Below are positions 39,696-50,100 of a DNA stretch of 64,000 nucleotides, piece by piece. Position numbers and translations under genes: made by a program. The stretch comes from Paraburkholderia agricolaris. GTDB lineage: Bacteria; Pseudomonadota; Gammaproteobacteria; Burkholderiales; Burkholderiaceae. The notes beneath the pieces were generated by a model. The model was not told where the DNA came from and searched no databases. It saw only the letters and a list, made by a program, of their open reading frames with translations. The first letter of the stretch is position 1. Each line of letters opens with the position of its first letter. The stretch is taken from contig NZ_QPER01000002.1 in the NCBI RefSeq assembly GCF_009455635.1, positions 3,720,001-3,784,000 of the forward strand, given 5' to 3'.

Positions 39696-40745
39696 TCACG
39701 GTGCCGCGTGCACAAACTCGATCTCAACTCGACGGTTCGGCGCGAGACAGCGCACCCGATCCTCGCGTTTGCGTTGCGTACATACCACCACCTGATTCGC
39801 ACTGCCGAGCCCTTGCGCGGTGATCGGCAATGTCACACCTTTGTTGAGCAGATACTGCTTGACCGTCTGTGCGCGCTGCAAAGAGAGACGTTGATTGTAA
39901 GCAGCAGTACCAAGCGGATCGGTGAAACCCGTAACCCTGAGTTCGCCGACTCCATGCACTTGCTCAAGTCCCTTTGCCACCGCGTCGAGCCGCGGCTTAC
40001 CCGTGGCCAGGATCGCAGCCTCATTACCGCCGTTAAAGCGGAACAGCGAATCCGCTCGCAACGTAATCTTCTGCGGTGACTCGGCTACGGCTGGCTGCGG
40101 CCTCGCCTGAGCGCACTGCAGCGCCGTCTCGGCAGACTTGCGCAGATTGTCTTTGATCTCGGGTAAGCGCTTTTCCGCGGAGACAAAGCTTCGAGCCCAC
40201 GCATCATGTCCGGCCTGCATCAATTCAACTTCCGCGCAAGCCAGTGGCTGTTGCGCCGGTAGACATTGGGCAATCGCAGGATCACTCTTGATGGTATTGA
40301 CGATCTGCCACAAATCCGGACGTACCGTTGAGACAGTCCGAAGAACGGGATTGGCGGCACTCAGCGGCGTGCCCTTCTCGAGGCTCATCGTGATCATTGC
40401 GGCCTGCCCGATCGCTTCTTCTACAAAACCCCAATGATCGTTGGTCTGGGACGTTTGCCGAGCGGCATCAATCCAGCATTGCGCCTTGGCATGGAAATAG
40501 TTTGTTTTGTCGCCGGGCGCCTGGTCAAGCCGTTGCTGGAGCGCAGCTATCGCTGCCTTACCGCTAACGATAGGGGCATATGTATTAACCCATTGCGATG
40601 TCGCCGCGCCGGCAGCGCCGTCTTGCGAGGCAATGCCCGTTTTCAACACCGTGACATCTTCAATGCCGAGCCGGTCCCGCGCGACATGTTCCGCACAGCC
40701 CGACAAAACCAGAGCGAGCGCCAGAACTGTTAGCTGAAATTTCAT
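39696..40745 (-). CDS. OmpA-domain lipoprotein
   Basis: 349 residues. Signal peptide with lipobox LSGC (lipidated Cys17), then about 200 residues of unrecognised helical sequence containing three Cys, then an OmpA/Pal-type peptidoglycan-binding domain from about 228. The latter has the canonical VTGFTDPLGTAAYNQRLSLQ and RAQTVKQYLL pattern, with C-terminal NRRVEIEF. Probably outer-membrane lipoprotein bound to the cell wall. It precedes the BvgA-like regulator on the same strand by 320 bases and may be the envelope part of that system (inference). Confidence 0.87.
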   Translation of the reverse strand: MKFQLTVLALALVLSGCAEHVARDRLGIEDVTVLKTGIASQDGAAGAATSQWVNTYAPIVSGKAAIAALQQRLDQAPGDKTNYFHAKAQCWIDAARQTSQTNDHWGFVEEAIGQAAMITMSLEKGTPLSAANPVLRTVSTVRPDLWQIVNTIKSDPAIAQCLPAQQPLACAEVELMQAGHDAWARSFVSAEKRLPEIKDNLRKSAETALQCAQARPQPAVAESPQKITLRADSLFRFNGGNEAAILATGKPRLDAVAKGLEQVHGVGELRVTGFTDPLGTAAYNQRLSLQRAQTVKQYLLNKGVTLPITAQGLGSANQVVVCTQRKREDRVRCLAPNRRVEIEFVHAAP

Positions 40746-40892
40746 TGACTATCTGCGTCGAGCGCATCTTCTTTGAGAAGTCTCGGAGTATGAACAGACG
40801 CAGACAGGCGCGGAATGGGAACATTCTTAGATTGTCATCGGAATCCTGCGATTCGAATTACGAGTCAGGTGACTATCCCTGCAGACCGAGGC

Positions 40893-41732
40893 TCAAGCCC
40901 TGACAGCCCGCGCCGCATTTCTCCCACGCAGCCACTCCAACGCCAGCAGCAAACAGGTGGAAAACACGATCAAGATCGTCGCCAATGCCGCGATCGTCGG
41001 ACTGATGTTTTCGCGAATGCCGGTGAACATCTGCCGCGGCAGGGTCGTTTGATCCGCGCCGGCCAGGAACAGCGTCACGACCACCTCATCGAACGAAGTG
41101 GCAAATGCAAACAGCGCCCCGGAAATCACTCCCGGCGCAATCACCGGCAATGTGATGCGAAAGAAGGTCTTCACCGGATTCGCGCCCAACGACAAGCTCG
41201 CGCGCACCAGGTTGTAGTTAAAGCCCTGCAACGTCGCCGCTACCGTCGTCACGACAAACGGCACGCCCAGAGAAGCATGCGCAAGAATCAACCCGATGTA
41301 CGTATTTGCCAGTCCCAGCGGCGCAAAGAACAGATACATGCCCACACCAACCACCACCACCGGCACGATCATCGGCGAGATCAGAATCGCCATGAGTAGC
41401 GCCTTGCCGCGGAAGTTGGCTTTCGTCAGTCCGATAGCGGCCAGCGTGCCGAGTACGGTTGCCACGACCGTCGCGGACGGCGCAACGATAAAGCTGTTCT
41501 TCGCCGCCATGCGCCATTCATCGGACGCGATCAGGTTCTGATACCAGCGCAGCGACCAGCCCGGAATCGGATACACCAGAAACGTGCTCGACGAAAACGA
41601 CAAGGGCACGATCGCCAGCACCGGCAAGATCAGATACAGCAGGGTCAGCACGGCAAGCGCACGCAGCGCGAAGTACCACACACGTTCCACCAACGATGTG
41701 TGCGGCGCGAACAGGGGCTTGGCAAGTTTCAT
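40893..41732 (-). CDS. polyamine-type ABC transporter permease (PotC-like)
   Basis: 279 residues, six membrane spans. The cytoplasmic EAA loop is SLGANPVKTFFRITLPVIAPG, which docks to the ATPase. LFLAGADQTTLPRQMFTGIRENISP is typical of PotC/PotI permeases. It is the last gene of the four-gene transporter operon, 24 bases after the partner permease. Putrescine/spermidine-like substrates are suggested by family only. Confidence 0.9.
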   Translation of the reverse strand: MKLAKPLFAPHTSLVERVWYFALRALAVLTLLYLILPVLAIVPLSFSSSTFLVYPIPGWSLRWYQNLIASDEWRMAAKNSFIVAPSATVVATVLGTLAAIGLTKANFRGKALLMAILISPMIVPVVVVGVGMYLFFAPLGLANTYIGLILAHASLGVPFVVTTVAATLQGFNYNLVRASLSLGANPVKTFFRITLPVIAPGVISGALFAFATSFDEVVVTLFLAGADQTTLPRQMFTGIRENISPTIAALATILIVFSTCLLLALEWLRGRNAARAVRA

Positions 41733-41756
41733 CGCGAATCAGCTCCGTTCAGGCAA

Positions 41757-43034
41757 TCAGCCAAGGCTCAGTGACGAACGCGTAAAGCGCCCATAGATGA
41801 CATACAGCACGAGGGTCGCGGCAAGCAGCAAACCGCCGAGCGCACACGCCATGCCCCAGTTGATCGTCACGTTGGTGAAGTAAGCGACGTAGTAGCTGAC
41901 CATCTGGTCGCCCGGTCCGCCGAGCAGCGCCGGTGTGATGTAGTAACCGATCGCGAGAATGAACACGAGCAGTGCGCCGGCGCCGATACCCGGATAGGTC
42001 TGCGGCACGTACACGCGCCAGAATGCGGCAAACGGATGGCTGCCGAGCGAGATCGCGGCACGCTGATACGTCGGCGGGATCGACTTCATCACGCTGTACA
42101 GCGGCAGAATCATAAAAGGCAGCAGAATATGCGTCATCGAGATGTAGACGCCCGTGCGGTTGAACAGTAACGACAGAGGATCATGCAGTAGCCCGGTGGC
42201 CATCAGCGCCTTGTTCACCAAGCCCTCGCTTTGCAGAATCACAATCCAAGCGGCAACACGCACGAGAATCGACGTCCAGAACGGAATCAACACGAGAATC
42301 ATCACCAGATTCGCACGACGGTCGGAAAGCGTGGATATCCAGTACGCGAGCGGATAGCCGAGCAGCAGCGCGAAAAACGTCACAGCTGCGCCGATCACAA
42401 ACGTACGGCTGAATACGGCGAGATAGATCTGCTGGTCCGGGTCGGTCGGAATGATATGGCCGAATGCGTCCTGTTTGTGGTCCAACGAAGCCAGTAGATA
42501 AAACGGCGAATATGCGCCTGAGTTCTTTGCAATCGCTTGCCAGTAAGTAATGTCATTCCAGCGCTCGTCGAGTTCGACGAACTTCGCGTGGGTCTGGGCA
42601 GGCGTGAGGTTCAACGGCTTGCTGTTATCGTCGACAAACGGCATCGCGCGTGCCGATTTCGCGACCAAAGAACGGTAGCCCGGAATTTCGACGTTCAGCC
42701 GGCGTGCCAGCGCACCCATGCCGTCGCCATCGGCAACGGTGGTTAGGTCCGCTGCCAATGCCGCATACGCGGCGTCAGGAGGCAGCGTCTTGCGATCCCA
42801 GCCACTCAACGCATTCAACGTATGCGGCAAGGCGCTCACCACTTCCGGATTCTGTGCGGCGCGCGTAAGCAGCGCGCCAATTGGCACGACGAAAATCAGC
42901 AGCAAAAAAATAGCCAGCGGCGCAATCAATAACAGCGCCATCGCGCGCTTCTTCGCTTCCGCTGCTTTCAGTTCTCGCTTGAGCCGAACACTCGACTCAG
43001 GCGTTGAATCGGCGGCGATCGTCATCGTAGTCAC
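41757..43034 (-). CDS. polyamine-type ABC transporter permease (PotB-like) with large periplasmic insertion
   Basis: 425 residues, about 130 longer than E. coli PotB. After the first span (about 31-52) comes an extra extracytoplasmic segment from about 60 to 205, then the usual five spans. The EAA loop reads SLGSHPFAAFWRVYVPQTYPG, followed by IGYYITPALLGGPGDQMVSYYVA. The GTG at 43034 has AGGAG 7 bases upstream and is preferred to the ATG three codons later. Confidence 0.88.
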   Translation of the reverse strand: MTTMTIAADSTPESSVRLKRELKAAEAKKRAMALLLIAPLAIFLLLIFVVPIGALLTRAAQNPEVVSALPHTLNALSGWDRKTLPPDAAYAALAADLTTVADGDGMGALARRLNVEIPGYRSLVAKSARAMPFVDDNSKPLNLTPAQTHAKFVELDERWNDITYWQAIAKNSGAYSPFYLLASLDHKQDAFGHIIPTDPDQQIYLAVFSRTFVIGAAVTFFALLLGYPLAYWISTLSDRRANLVMILVLIPFWTSILVRVAAWIVILQSEGLVNKALMATGLLHDPLSLLFNRTGVYISMTHILLPFMILPLYSVMKSIPPTYQRAAISLGSHPFAAFWRVYVPQTYPGIGAGALLVFILAIGYYITPALLGGPGDQMVSYYVAYFTNVTINWGMACALGGLLLAATLVLYVIYGRFTRSSLSLG

Positions 43035-43205
43035 ACCCGTCTCCTAAGTCGACCGGAGTTGACGCTTTGGCGTCTATTCCAATCCCACGCATCGCAAGTC
43101 GATCCGCCCGTTCGCGCACATCGCGAAGACCTGCGTTTGCGCTTCATTGCATCAATACGGCGCGGTTTCACCGTAGAAAAACCGCGCCTTCCTGCACCCG
43201 GCTAA

Positions 43206-44255
43206 TTACTTCGAGGCCCACGACGCAAAACGTTGCTCCAGTTCATCGCCATGGTCAGTCCAGAACGCGAGGTTCTGCAGCACGGCGTTCTTGCCGTTGG
43301 CCGGCGAGTTCGGCAGATTGGAGAGCGTCTTCGGATCAAGCGCCTTGATGGCGGCCACATTCACCGGACCGTACGCAATGTTGCGCGCATAGTCCTGTTG
43401 CGGTTTCGACGAAATCGAATAGGCGATGTACTTCTCAGCCAGCGCCTTATTCGGCGTGCCCTTCGGAATCGCCCAGTAGTCGAGGTCGTAAATGCTGCCG
43501 TTCCACACCACTTTCAGGTTCTTGCCTTCGCGCTGCGCGGCGTCGATCCGGCCGTTGTAAGCGGTGGACATCACCACGTCACCCGCAACCAGGAATTGCG
43601 GCGGCTGGGCGCCCGCTTCCCACCACTGGATGTTCGGCTTCAGTTCGTCGAGCTTCTTGAACGCGCGGTCCTGGCCTTCCTTGGTGGCGAGCACCTTGTA
43701 GACGTCCTTCGGCGGTACGCCGTCGGCCATCAGTGCGAATTCGAGGTTGTAACGCGCCCCCTTGCGCATTGCGCGCTTGCCCGGGAATTTCTTCACGTCC
43801 CAGAAATCGGCCCAACCGGTGGGTGCGGTTTTGAGTTTGTCGGCGTTATAGGCCAGCGCCGTCGACCACACGAAGAAACCCACGCCGCAGGTTTGCGGCG
43901 CTTCCGGAATCAGATCGGACTTCTTGCCGATCTTCGACCAGTCGAGTTTCTCGTACAACCCTTCGTCACAACCACGGCCGATGTCGCCCGATTCGACTTC
44001 CACCACATCCCAATTCACGTGCTTCGCTTCGACCATCGCCTTCACTTTGGCCTGCTCGCCGTTGTACTCGACGGCGGTCACCTTGTTGCTGGTTTGCGTT
44101 TCGAAAGGCTGGTTGAAGGCGACCTTTTGCGCGTCGCCATTTGCGCCGCCAAAATTGACGACTGTCAGTTCGGCTGCATTGACTTGCGCAGCGCCCAACG
44201 CGAGCGCCACAGCACCGACAGCGATGGCGCAGCGCGATTTCCCGATCTTGCTCAT
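43206..44255 (-). CDS. polyamine-type ABC transporter periplasmic binding protein (PotD/PotF-like)
   Basis: 349 residues. Signal peptide through AAQVNAAEL, mature protein starting near residue 28. ELTVVNFGGANGDAQKVAF is the family's first strand. The ligand-site region includes WDVVEVESGD and DLDYWAIPKGTPNKALAEKYI. AAAGGAG precedes the ATG at 44255; the frame upstream overlaps the ATPase gene and is not used. The exact ligand cannot be read from the sequence. Confidence 0.92.
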   Translation of the reverse strand: MSKIGKSRCAIAVGAVALALGAAQVNAAELTVVNFGGANGDAQKVAFNQPFETQTSNKVTAVEYNGEQAKVKAMVEAKHVNWDVVEVESGDIGRGCDEGLYEKLDWSKIGKKSDLIPEAPQTCGVGFFVWSTALAYNADKLKTAPTGWADFWDVKKFPGKRAMRKGARYNLEFALMADGVPPKDVYKVLATKEGQDRAFKKLDELKPNIQWWEAGAQPPQFLVAGDVVMSTAYNGRIDAAQREGKNLKVVWNGSIYDLDYWAIPKGTPNKALAEKYIAYSISSKPQQDYARNIAYGPVNVAAIKALDPKTLSNLPNSPANGKNAVLQNLAFWTDHGDELEQRFASWASK

Positions 44256-44370
44256 GGTGTGTTGCTCTCCTTTGGTGGTGTGCTTCAAGCTACTTAGAGT
44301 GCGACTTGTTATGTACTGCTTATGTGAATTTCTTCTTTCCTGCGTTGAACGATTCACGTCTCGAACAGCC

Positions 44371-45477
44371 TCACGCCCCTGCGAACACCCGCAGATGCTC
44401 GGGCGCGAACTCCAGCGCAACCGGCGCGCCAGGCGCGAAGGTTTCGAGTGCGTCGGTACCGAGCGGCACCTTGACGAAGCACTCTTCCTGCTCCGGCAGG
44501 CCACAGCGCATGCGCACGTGGTCGCCAAAATAGATCAACCCGCGCGCTTCGCCGCTGAGCGCATTGGCGCCGTGCCGCGACGCACCATTGGCCAGATTGG
44601 CGAGTTTCATACGCTCAGGCCGGATGCACGCGACCGCCGGCGTGCCCGCCCGCGCGCCGCCGATATTGCGTCCTGTGAGCCGCGTGCCGTCGATCAGGTG
44701 AAACTCACAGTACTCGCCATCGACGTTCGCGATCGTGCCACGCAGCTTGTTGCTGTCGCCGATGAAGTTCGCAACGAACTCGTTGCACGGCGATTCGTAC
44801 AAACGGTCCACGGTATCGAGTTGCTGCACGATGCCCTTATCGAATACGGCAACACGGTCCGACATGGTCAGCGCTTCGCCCTGATCGTGTGTGACGTACA
44901 CGAAGGTCACGCCAAGCTTCTCGTGCAGTGATTTAAGTTCGTACTGCATGTGTTCGCGCAATTGTTTGTCGAGTGCGCCGAGCGGCTCGTCCATCAGCAC
45001 GAGCTTCGGCTCGAATACGAGCGCCCGCGCCAACGCGATACGTTGCTGCTGGCCACCGGAAAGCTGCGCCGGATAGCGCTTCGCGAAGCTCTCCATGCGC
45101 ACCATCTTCAGCGCGTTATTCGTGCGATGCGCACGCTCCTGCGCCGACAGTTTGCGCACCGTAAGCGGATATGCGACGTTCTGCTCGACCGTCAAATGCG
45201 GAAACAGCGCGTAGTTCTGAAACACCATGCCGATGTTTCGCTTATGCGGCGGCACGGTATTGAGCAGCGTGCCATCGAGCCAGATCTCGCCGCCGGTGGG
45301 AAATTCAAAGCCCGCCAGCATCATCAAACATGTGGTTTTCCCTGATCCCGAAGGCCCGAGCAGCGTCAGGAATTCGCCTTGATAGATATCCAGATCGAGT
45401 TGCTTGACGACTAGCGTTTCGCCGTCGTACGTCTTGCGTACCCCTCGAAAGCTGACGATCACGTCATCGGTTTTCAT
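44371..45477 (-). CDS. polyamine-type ABC transporter ATP-binding protein (PotA-like)
   Basis: 368 residues. Walker A LLGPSGSGKTT, Q-loop NYALFPHLTVEQN, signature LSGGQQQRIALARAL, Walker B KLVLMDEPLGALD and switch His VTHDQGEAL are all intact. A TOBE domain follows from about 280, as in PotA/MalK. GGAG precedes the ATG at 45477. First gene of the transporter operon, divergent from the MocR-type regulator. Confidence 0.94.
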   Translation of the reverse strand: MKTDDVIVSFRGVRKTYDGETLVVKQLDLDIYQGEFLTLLGPSGSGKTTCLMMLAGFEFPTGGEIWLDGTLLNTVPPHKRNIGMVFQNYALFPHLTVEQNVAYPLTVRKLSAQERAHRTNNALKMVRMESFAKRYPAQLSGGQQQRIALARALVFEPKLVLMDEPLGALDKQLREHMQYELKSLHEKLGVTFVYVTHDQGEALTMSDRVAVFDKGIVQQLDTVDRLYESPCNEFVANFIGDSNKLRGTIANVDGEYCEFHLIDGTRLTGRNIGGARAGTPAVACIRPERMKLANLANGASRHGANALSGEARGLIYFGDHVRMRCGLPEQEECFVKVPLGTDALETFAPGAPVALEFAPEHLRVFAGA

Positions 45478-45561
45478 CGCTCCAGTCTCCTCTACGGTCC
45501 GGCTGACTCCCTCTGCAAACAGAGGTGTGTATCAATTGCGTGGCTCACTATAGTCCCTTAC

Positions 45562-45603
45562 GGTTCTACAATATGGAGCCATTTCATTATTCTGGATAGA
45601 ACC
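45562..45603. promoter_or_regulatory. inverted repeat in the transporter/MocR divergent gap
   Basis: GGTTCTA (45562-45568) and TAGAACC (45597-45603) are perfect arms 28 bases apart, ending two bases before the TTG start candidate of the MocR gene. A TATAGT-like -10 is nearby (45549-45554). It is a candidate operator for autoregulation and for the transporter. Confidence 0.45.
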
Positions 45604-45605
45604 AC

Positions 45606-47159
45606 TTGGACACCGTGATCTTGTCGGATTGGCTTGCCGCGCGGCTCGACCGCGCCGCCGCCGAACCGGTCTACAGGCAGACCTTGCGGCTGATGCAGCA
45701 GGCCATCCTGACCGGCCAGATGCCGCCGGGCACCAAGCTGCCGAGTTCGCGCACGCTTGCCGAAGACCTCGGCATCGCGCGCAATACGGTGCTGCACGTC
45801 TACGACCAGTTGACCGCCGAAGGCTACGTGATCTCGACCACCGGCAGCGGCACCTACGTCGCCGACACGCGGCCGGACGCGGCGGCCATGAATACGCGCA
45901 AGAAGCCGGTGGTGGTGAGCGTCGACGCGGGCGGCGCCAATCCAGCCGACGAGGCCTTGAAGCCGCCAGCACGCGATCTAGGTGACCTCTCCACGCGTGG
46001 ACGCAGACTCATCGATCAGGCCGGCGTCTCCGCCAAACAATGGGGCGCGTTCATGCCGGGCGTGCCCGACGTCGCCGAATTTCCGGCGCGCACATGGAGC
46101 CGTTTGCAGGCAAGACTCTGGAAGGAGGCCAATCCCGATCTGTTGACTTATGCGCCAGGCGGCGGCTATCGGCCGTTGAGGCGTGCGTTGTCCGATTACC
46201 TGCGCGTCGCCCGCTCGGTGAACTGCACGCCCGATCAGATCATCATCACAACAGGCATCCATCAGTCGATCGATCTGGCCGTGCGCCTGTTGACCGACGT
46301 CGGCGATCGCGCCTGGGTGGAGGAGCCGTGCTACTGGGGCGCGCGCAGCGTGCTGCAATCGTCGGGGATCACGTTGGTGCCGGTGCCGGTGGACGATGAG
46401 GGACTCAACCCGCGCGAGCAGGATTTGCAACAGCCACCGCGCTTGGCGCTCGTCACGCCGTCGCATCAGTATCCACTCGGCATGGTGATGAGTCTCGCGC
46501 GCCGCCGCACGCTGCTCGAATACGCGCGGCAGCACAACGTCTGGATCATCGAAGACGACTACGACAGCGAGTTCCGCTACGGCAGCCGCCCACTCGCGTC
46601 CTTGCAAGGGCTCGACGACGCCGGTCAGGTGATCTATGTGGGAAGCCTGGGGAAGATGCTGTTTCCGGGTTTGCGGATCGGCTACATGATCGCGCCGGAG
46701 CATCTGGTGGACACCTTCCGCACGGGCGTTGCCGAGCTATACCGCGAGGGCCAGTTGATGCAGCAGGCTGTGATGACCGATTTCATCATGGACGGGCATC
46801 TCACGTCGCACGTTCGCCGTATGCGTGCGCTATACGGTGAGCGGCGGCAGATTCTGATCGACGCGATCACCGCGCGTTTCGGCAACGAACTGCCGGTGAT
46901 GGGTGACGAGGCCGGCTTGCATCTGGTACTCGGCCTGCCGGATCATGCGAACGATCGGGCAGTAACCGCCGCGGCTTACGATGCCGGCGTGATCGTGCGG
47001 CCGCTCGCCGCTTACTACAGCAGCGAGACGCCCGCCCGGCGCGGACTATTGCTGGGATACGCGTGCGTCGCGAACGAGAAGATCGGACCCGCGTTCGACA
47101 CCCTCGCGCGCGTGATCGAGCAGACGGTGTTGCAGAAAAAGCCCACGCGCGCCGCCTGA
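45606..47159 (+). CDS. MocR-type transcriptional regulator (GntR HTH fused to aminotransferase-like domain)
   Basis: 517 residues. The N-terminal winged helix (LPSSRTLAEDLGIARNTVLHVYDQL, near 45-70) is joined by a linker to a fold-type I aminotransferase domain. YAPGGGYRPLRRALSDYL, IIEDDYDSEFRY and the PLP-lysine in YVGSLGKMLFPGLRIGY (about residue 348) are present. MocR proteins such as GabR and PdxR use PLP as co-sensor and often regulate divergent genes. Here that is the polyamine-type transporter. Start uncertain: TTG 45606 or GTG 45615. Confidence 0.93.
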   Translation: MDTVILSDWLAARLDRAAAEPVYRQTLRLMQQAILTGQMPPGTKLPSSRTLAEDLGIARNTVLHVYDQLTAEGYVISTTGSGTYVADTRPDAAAMNTRKKPVVVSVDAGGANPADEALKPPARDLGDLSTRGRRLIDQAGVSAKQWGAFMPGVPDVAEFPARTWSRLQARLWKEANPDLLTYAPGGGYRPLRRALSDYLRVARSVNCTPDQIIITTGIHQSIDLAVRLLTDVGDRAWVEEPCYWGARSVLQSSGITLVPVPVDDEGLNPREQDLQQPPRLALVTPSHQYPLGMVMSLARRRTLLEYARQHNVWIIEDDYDSEFRYGSRPLASLQGLDDAGQVIYVGSLGKMLFPGLRIGYMIAPEHLVDTFRTGVAELYREGQLMQQAVMTDFIMDGHLTSHVRRMRALYGERRQILIDAITARFGNELPVMGDEAGLHLVLGLPDHANDRAVTAAAYDAGVIVRPLAAYYSSETPARRGLLLGYACVANEKIGPAFDTLARVIEQTVLQKKPTRAA

Positions 47160-47164
47160 GCGCC

Positions 47165-50100
47165 TCACTTCAGGCCGAAGTCCACTCGCGTCGTCGCCCC
47201 CTTGTCCTTGATGCCGTCCGCGTTCAGCTTCGGCGCGACGATGAACACACGGCTGCTGTCGATCTTGCCCTCGAAATACTGCTGCACGGCTTGCGCCCGT
47301 TGCTGCGCGAGCTGGCGCAAGCTGGCGTCGTCGATCGGCGCGTTGGCGGCCATTGCGGCCTTCATCTCGTCGTCCGGCAGGCTCTTGGTCAAGCCGACAA
47401 AATTGCGCGGTTTCTTGAAGTCGGCTGCCTTGTAGGCCTTGGTCAGGTACTTGTCGTATTCCTTCGGATCCACGGTGACGGTCGACAGATCCACGCTTTC
47501 GCCATTGCCCACCACGTCCTTGATCTTCTGCTGCTTGACCGCGCGATCGACGTATTGCGCCCGCAGGCCCGGTTCGTCGACCGCCGGATCGACCCGGCCA
47601 ATCAGATCGATACGGATCGAACTCTTGTCGGCCAGTGCTTTTACGATGGCGTCGAGCTTTTTATCCGCGGCGTCGGAGAGTTTCGCCGAGCCCGGGTCGA
47701 ATTCGACATAGCCCATCTCCTCGCCACCGCCGCCAAACGCGTTGGCAATCAACGAGAACGGCGCGGTCACGGCCTTCTGCAGCAGATTGAGCACGGCATG
47801 CCAGATCAAGCCGCCAATGCTGAACTCAGGATTCGACAACGATCCCGACACCGGAAGGTTCACATCGATTTCGCCACGCGAATTTTTCAGCAGCGAGATC
47901 GCGAGACGCACCGGCAGCCTGGTTGCCGTATTGTTCTCGACGTGATCGCCGAACGTGAGCTGGTCGATGAAAATGTGGTTGTTCGCGTTCAACTGATCGT
48001 TATCGAGCTTGTAGTGCAGATCGACGTTCAGCTTGCCCTTGGTGATCGGATACCCGGCGTATTTCGCCGAATACGGCGTGAGGTTGGTGAGTTCGATATC
48101 GTGCGCGCTCGCGGTCAGATCGAGTGCGGGCTTCGCAATCAGCGGATTGACCGTGCCACGAATCGACAACGGGCCATTGGCTGCCAGTTTCGCGGCAATG
48201 TCCACGGGAGCGGGGGTGGTCGATTGTGTGCCGAATGCACCCACCGTGCCTTGAATACTGACCAGGTTCGCCGTGAAGTTCGGTTTGATGAAGTTGTCGG
48301 TGTACGTCACGCGGCCCTGTTGCAGCACCAGTTGGCCAAAATGCAGTTTGACGGGACTTTGCGGCGGCGTTGCTGCCGTGACCGTGGCAGGAGCGGAGGA
48401 CTTGACGGACGACGCCGGTACCGGCGCGGGCGCCACCTCGGGCGACGAGGCCGCTTGCGGCGTCAACGGCACGGGTTCCGAGCCGCTCTTGTCGCGGGTC
48501 AGCGATTGCGCGGCGCCGCTTTCATGCGCGACCACGTCGTTGAGATTCAGCTTGCCTTGTGCGTCGAGCAGCACACGCCCATAGAACTTCGTGAACGTGA
48601 CGCGGCCGGCATCGACCACCGTGCCGCGTTCGTCGTAGTCGGCCTTCAGATTGGTCAGCGCGAGCGAGCCCCATCCCGCGAACGGGTCGGACGTCGCCTT
48701 GTCGAGCATCCGCACGTCGACCAGCGCGACGTCGCCGCGATAGGTCGCTTTCAGCGCCTTCGCCTGACTCAGCGCGAGATCGCCGTTCGCGTTGAGCAAC
48801 GCGCTTGCGATCAGCGCATTGAGCTTGCTGCCGAAGTACGGTTCGAAAGCCGCCGCATCCAGGCGGTTTGCGTTCACCTTGACGGCCACCTTGAGCGGCG
48901 TCGCCGTGACATCGCCTTTTACGCCGAGCGTGCCTTTTTTATTGAGCGTGGCTTGCAGATCGATCGGCAACGGTTTGCTCAGATCGTCGCTGATCTGCTG
49001 CACCTTCAGTTGCAGCAGCGTCACGCTCAGCTTCACCGGATTCGGCGTGGTGTTGTCGGTAAAATTCGCGGTCGCGTCTTTCAGGTTGAGTTCGCCGATC
49101 TTGTAGTGCCAAGCGGGTCCCTCCGCCTCTGCTTTCTTCGCCGCGTGGATCGCGGTGCGCTGCTGTTCGGCTTGATGCGGACCCGCGAGCGCGGCGAGGT
49201 CGATGCTGCCGTCTTTCAGACGCTGAGCATTGACCACCAGGCCAGTCGTATCGACGCCGGTGATGTCGGCCGTGCGTCCCGCCACGTCCACCTGCTTGAT
49301 CGTCACCTGGCCTTGCGCGAGCGAGACGGCCGGCGCCTTGCTGCCGCGCGCCGCGAGTTTGAGCGATTGCAGATTCAGTTGCGTATCGCCGACCATCACA
49401 GCGGCCGGTGACTTCGACCAGTTCGCGTCGAGATTCGCATTGACAGACAACGCACCGTCGACGACTTGCGCCGCGGTCGCCGTATCGAGGTACGGCTGCA
49501 GCGGCGGCAATGGCAGCGACTTCAGATCGAGCTTCGCGCTGGCGGTCTTCGCGACCAGGCCGAACGCACCGGCCACGCCGAGCGAGCCGGTAGAGTCCTT
49601 GAAGTTGGTATTGAGCGTGTAGTGCGCGGGAGCAGTCGCGAGCGTCGAAAAATCGGTCAGCGTGACGGCCAGTTTTTGCAGGCCAAGCTCGACCGGCCGC
49701 GAGGCGGCTTCGTCGTGAACGTTGACGGTGCCGTCGTTGATCGCAAAACGCTTGATCGACAGGTCCAGCGGCTGCGCGGTCTTCTCTGTGGCGCTTGCGC
49801 CGGATGCGGCGACGGGCGCGCTCGCCGCATTTTTAGCCGTCGTGGATGCGGCCGCGGCCGATGCCGGGGCGGAAGCCTCGGCGGCAGGCTCAGGCGTGAA
49901 CATTTTCTCGACAGTCAGCACACCGTCTTTATCACGCGCAAGACTGGCGCTCGGCGCGTCGATACGGATATCGTCGAAGTGATACAGGCTCTTCAGCGGC
50001 TCGAGCGTCGCTGCGGCCACATGCACCGTGCGCGCGGCAAAGAACGGCGCCTTGCTCTGATCGCGTATGTCCACGTCGTTCAAATCGACCGTGCCCGCCA

